Source: Actinomycetota bacterium
GTDB taxonomy: Bacteria; Actinomycetota; Humimicrobiia; Humimicrobiales; Humimicrobiaceae
Direction: 5' to 3'
Length of the DNA stretch: 8,399 nucleotides
Assembly: GCA_016870675.1 (NCBI GenBank)
Contig: VGAU01000066.1
Location: forward strand, 1-8,399
Shown here: positions 6,893-8,399 of the stretch, piece by piece
Numbering within the stretch: position 1 is the stretch's first letter
Layout of the letters: each line of letters opens with the position of its first letter
Program-made: the position numbers and the translations under genes
Notes under the pieces: generated by a model
Told to the model about the DNA's origin: nothing
Database searches by the model: none
The model's input: the letters and a program-made list of their open reading frames with translations, nothing else

Positions 6893-7801
6893 TCATGCAT
6901 TAAGATCTCCAAAAATTGGCTCAAGGTATTGAAAACTATCTTGTGAAGCTCTAACAGGATCATTATAATAACCAGAATAAATACCCTCATATTCGACCAT
7001 ACACCAACCCACATAATCCACTTCTTTCAAAACCACTAATAAACTTCTAAAGTCTACATCTCCTTCACCCATAGGAGTAAATTCAGGCTTGGCTCCTTTA
7101 AAAGTTAGCTCTTTTTGACTTTTACCTTCTATTCCTTTAACTAAAGCATCCATCCAGGCAAAAACTTCTTCCTCAATCACACCTTTAAATTTAGCATCTT
7201 TAAGATGAACTCCTCCAACATAATTTTTGAGTTTACGAACTACTGGTACTGGGTCTTCACCCGATATGCCATAATTACTTGGGTCGATATTAGTATAAAA
7301 ATTATCTCCAACTTTTTCTTTCATCTCTAAAAAAGTTTTTGAATCACGAACAGGCCAGGTAACTACTGATTCTAAAGCAAGCTTGAGTCCTCGCTCAGCA
7401 CACATTCTAGCAGCCCAGGATAAATTTTCTGTCATATTATTCCAGGCAGTACCTCTATCTATGTCGTCTGGCCATGGTCCAGTAACCACTACCAAATGGT
7501 CACCTCCAAGTTCAACAGTTATATCAGCCATTCTCTCTAGAATTTTTTTATTATTCTTCACCTTGTTTTTGCCATAACCCCAAAATAATGAAGTTGAGAA
7601 AGAACCAACCTTCACATTACTTTCATATAAAACTTCACGTAGATCCTCTATCTTAGGAAATTCTGGTATTTGCTCCGAAATATAACCAAACCCAAAAGTT
7701 AGCTCTACCCCTCTATAGCCTATAGCTCCGATATTCTTTATTGCTTCAAACAAACTAATCCCAGCATTTTCATATTGAAGAGTTGAACATCCAAGTTTCA
7801 T
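6893..7801 (-). CDS. Sugar phosphate isomerase/epimerase-like TIM-barrel protein (first gene)
   Basis: A 302-residue xylose-isomerase-like TIM-barrel protein and the promoter-proximal gene of the operon. The barrel starts immediately (MKLGCSTLQY). Expected metal and acid residues are Glu144 (LALES), Asp173 (NIDPSN), His199 (GGVHLKDAK) and Glu270 (CMVEYEG). PMGEGDVDF (243-251) is the familiar G-x-G-D strand of IolE/IolI-like and tagatose/psicose-epimerase-like members. Length is normal for the family. The ATG is preceded by AGGAG with a short 3-nt spacer. The protein could be a ketose 3-epimerase, a keto-inositol isomerase or dehydratase, or a related enzyme; the sequence alone does not separate these. 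It probably acts with the dehydrogenase encoded next. Confidence 0.92.
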   Translation of the reverse strand: MKLGCSTLQYENAGISLFEAIKNIGAIGYRGVELTFGFGYISEQIPEFPKIEDLREVLYESNVKVGSFSTSLFWGYGKNKVKNNKKILERMADITVELGGDHLVVVTGPWPDDIDRGTAWNNMTENLSWAARMCAERGLKLALESVVTWPVRDSKTFLEMKEKVGDNFYTNIDPSNYGISGEDPVPVVRKLKNYVGGVHLKDAKFKGVIEEEVFAWMDALVKGIEGKSQKELTFKGAKPEFTPMGEGDVDFRSLLVVLKEVDYVGWCMVEYEGIYSGYYNDPVRASQDSFQYLEPIFGDLNA

Positions 7802-7932
7802 TTTCTCCTACTTCTTTGTCTTCTTGTTTTTTTTTACTTCGGTACCAGTAAATAATAAAAGGTTACTCTTAAGAAAAATAATAATATTTATTAGCTTATT
7901 AAAAACATTGTTAACTTTGGAAAACGTTTACG
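7802..7932 (-). promoter_or_regulatory. 5' untranslated leader of the operon
   Basis: About 130 nt lie between the predicted start of transcription and the first ATG. The leader is AT-rich and ends in a purine-rich run including nine consecutive A (minus strand, 7835-7827) before AGGAG at 7809-7805. There is a weak 6-bp stem (7833-7838 with 7847-7852). I see no known riboswitch. Confidence 0.5.
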
Positions 7933-7941
7933 TAACCGTTT
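7922..7941. promoter_or_regulatory. Palindromic operator overlapping -10 and transcription start
   Basis: AAACGTTTACGTAACCGTTT agrees with its own reverse complement at 18 of 20 positions and is centred at 7931/7932, almost exactly at the predicted +1. It covers part of the -10 box, so a bound repressor would block RNA polymerase. The central CG and AAACG/CGTTT arms resemble LacI/GalR-family operators, which usually control sugar operons. A shorter perfect AAACGTTT at 7922-7929 could be the real core. No regulator gene is in the window. Confidence 0.75.
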
Positions 7942-7967
7942 ATATCATGTGGCTAAACTTTTGTCAA
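7939..7967 (-). promoter_or_regulatory. Sigma-70-type promoter of the operon
   Basis: On the minus strand a perfect -35 box TTGACA (7967-7962) is followed by exactly 17 nt and then TATAAA (7944-7939), five of six to the -10 consensus. The start of transcription should fall near 7932, leaving a leader of about 130 nt before the first TIM-barrel gene. This is the only near-consensus promoter I found upstream of the enzyme genes. Confidence 0.85.
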
Positions 7968-8142
7968 GTTCTTTTTGGTTTGTTCAGCTCTGAAGAACAA
8001 TATTTTCGATTTTAGCAAAAATTCGGCAAATTCTTAAAAATTTTAACTTCTTGAATTTTAGGGGAGACTTATCTAAGGAGTCTGTGATAATATAATTATT
8101 AGCTTATGTGGGGATTTACCTGGAAAGCACCCTATGTGAAAG
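7968..8142. other. Gap between transposase stop and operon promoter
   Basis: No gene is seen in these 175 nt. They should contain the outer end of the insertion sequence, but without the opposite end the terminal repeat cannot be placed. G-rich imperfect repeats around 8061-8083 (GGGGAGACT and AAGGAGTCT) and the stretch 8108-8133 are candidates. A weak stem TTGTTC/GAACAA lies at 7980-8000. Confidence 0.4.
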
Positions 8143-8399
8143 CTAAGGGTAGGAAGATAGCCGTATCTGTATCGGTTTGTTTGAAAAGTCAAGGTCAAGA
8201 ATTTTAGTTCTTAGATCTTCTAAAAGCTGTTTAAACAATCCAGTAACGCTGCCAAATTCCTTTGAAATTTTCTCCTTTAGCAGACTGCCTTTCTCCATGA
8301 GCTGGGAGATGATATGGGCAATCTGAAGAAGAAGGTATAGATTTTTCATTGCCGTTTCATTTTGACTGTATGGGTGTTCCAGGTTAAATGTGTCCTTTC
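8143..8399 (-). CDS. DDE-type transposase, C-terminal part (cut by window edge)
   Basis: The frame stays open from the window edge to a TAG at 8143, giving 84 visible codons. An internal ATG at 8349 would give a 68-residue protein, but reading continues upstream through KDTFNLEHPYSQNETA, so that ATG is not the real start. The stretch LEHPYSQNETAMKNLYLLLQIAHIISQL, followed by the ending IQIRLSS, matches my recollection of the C-terminus of IS4-superfamily-like DDE transposases common in low-GC anaerobes. The glutamate in NLEH may be the third catalytic acid, which is inference. The C-terminus looks intact, so the element may be complete beyond the window. It is transcribed in the same direction as the operon. 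Confidence 0.7.
   Translation of the reverse strand, partial: KDTFNLEHPYSQNETAMKNLYLLLQIAHIISQLMEKGSLLKEKISKEFGSVTGLFKQLLEDLRTKILDLDFSNKPIQIRLSSYP

Noticed and set aside
7980..8000. TTGTTC/GAACAA stem upstream of the promoter as a transposase terminator
   Set aside because: It is only 6 bp, lacks GC pairs and has no T-run on the minus strand after it.
7824..8015. 63-codon plus-strand frame across the promoter region
   Set aside because: It is AT-rich, runs across the promoter and operator on the other strand, and has no ribosome site or recognisable domain.
7887..8105. Repeated TATTAGCTTAT near 7888-7899 and 8096-8106, with TATTAGCT also at 147-154, as possible element ends
   Set aside because: Eleven AT-rich bases without matching flanks are expected by chance here, and no element structure links the copies.
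1..8399. CRISPR array, tRNA or rRNA genes
   Set aside because: No regularly spaced repeats of suitable length, no cloverleaf-like stretch and no conserved rRNA segment were seen on either strand.

Overview
The window is one AT-rich stretch whose confident genes all lie on the minus strand and read as a single catabolic and transport operon, transcribed from right to left. The order is: xylose-isomerase-like TIM-barrel protein 1, Zn-dependent medium-chain sugar-alcohol dehydrogenase, TIM-barrel protein 2, solute-binding lipoprotein, two MalF/MalG-type sugar ABC permeases, and a UroD-superfamily protein carrying the zinc site of the MtaA/CmuA methyltransferases. The low GC content, lipid-anchored binding protein, sigma-70-type promoter and strong Shine-Dalgarno sites indicate a bacterium. 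The very acidic Glu/Ala/Pro/Val linker after the lipobox cysteine recalls uncultured anaerobes such as Atribacterota. That placement is an impression from family knowledge, not a search.

Right flank (about 7802-8399): the edge holds the C-terminal 84 codons of a DDE-type transposase, still open at the window end. After it comes an untranslated stretch containing a near-consensus promoter, TTGACA-N17-TATAAA at 7939-7967 on the minus strand. A 20-bp near-perfect palindrome at 7922-7941 overlaps the -10 box and is centred on the predicted transcription start. This is typical of repression by a LacI/GalR-type regulator. The regulator is not in the window.

Centre (4839-7801): three soluble enzymes suited to isomerising, epimerising or dehydrogenating a sugar, polyol or cyclitol. 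A 161-nt gap follows, holding an 11-codon ORF behind an exceptionally long Shine-Dalgarno match just before the binding-protein gene. Left of centre (1328-4677): the lipoprotein, a 203-nt gap with a 13-bp perfect hairpin and a possible internal promoter, then the two permeases. No ATPase is encoded here, so a shared MsmX/UgpC-like ATPase elsewhere is expected.

Left part (1-1292): the UroD/MtaA-like gene, a hairpin that may be the operon terminator at 123-154, and three imperfect repeats of about 13 bp at 26-96 that could be an insertion-sequence end or regulator sites.

Working picture: an inducible system imports a sugar-like solute and processes it with one NAD-type dehydrogenase and two TIM-barrel enzymes. 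The terminal cobamide-methyltransferase-like gene raises the possibility that the substrate is O-methylated, but this is inference because no corrinoid protein is encoded in the window.
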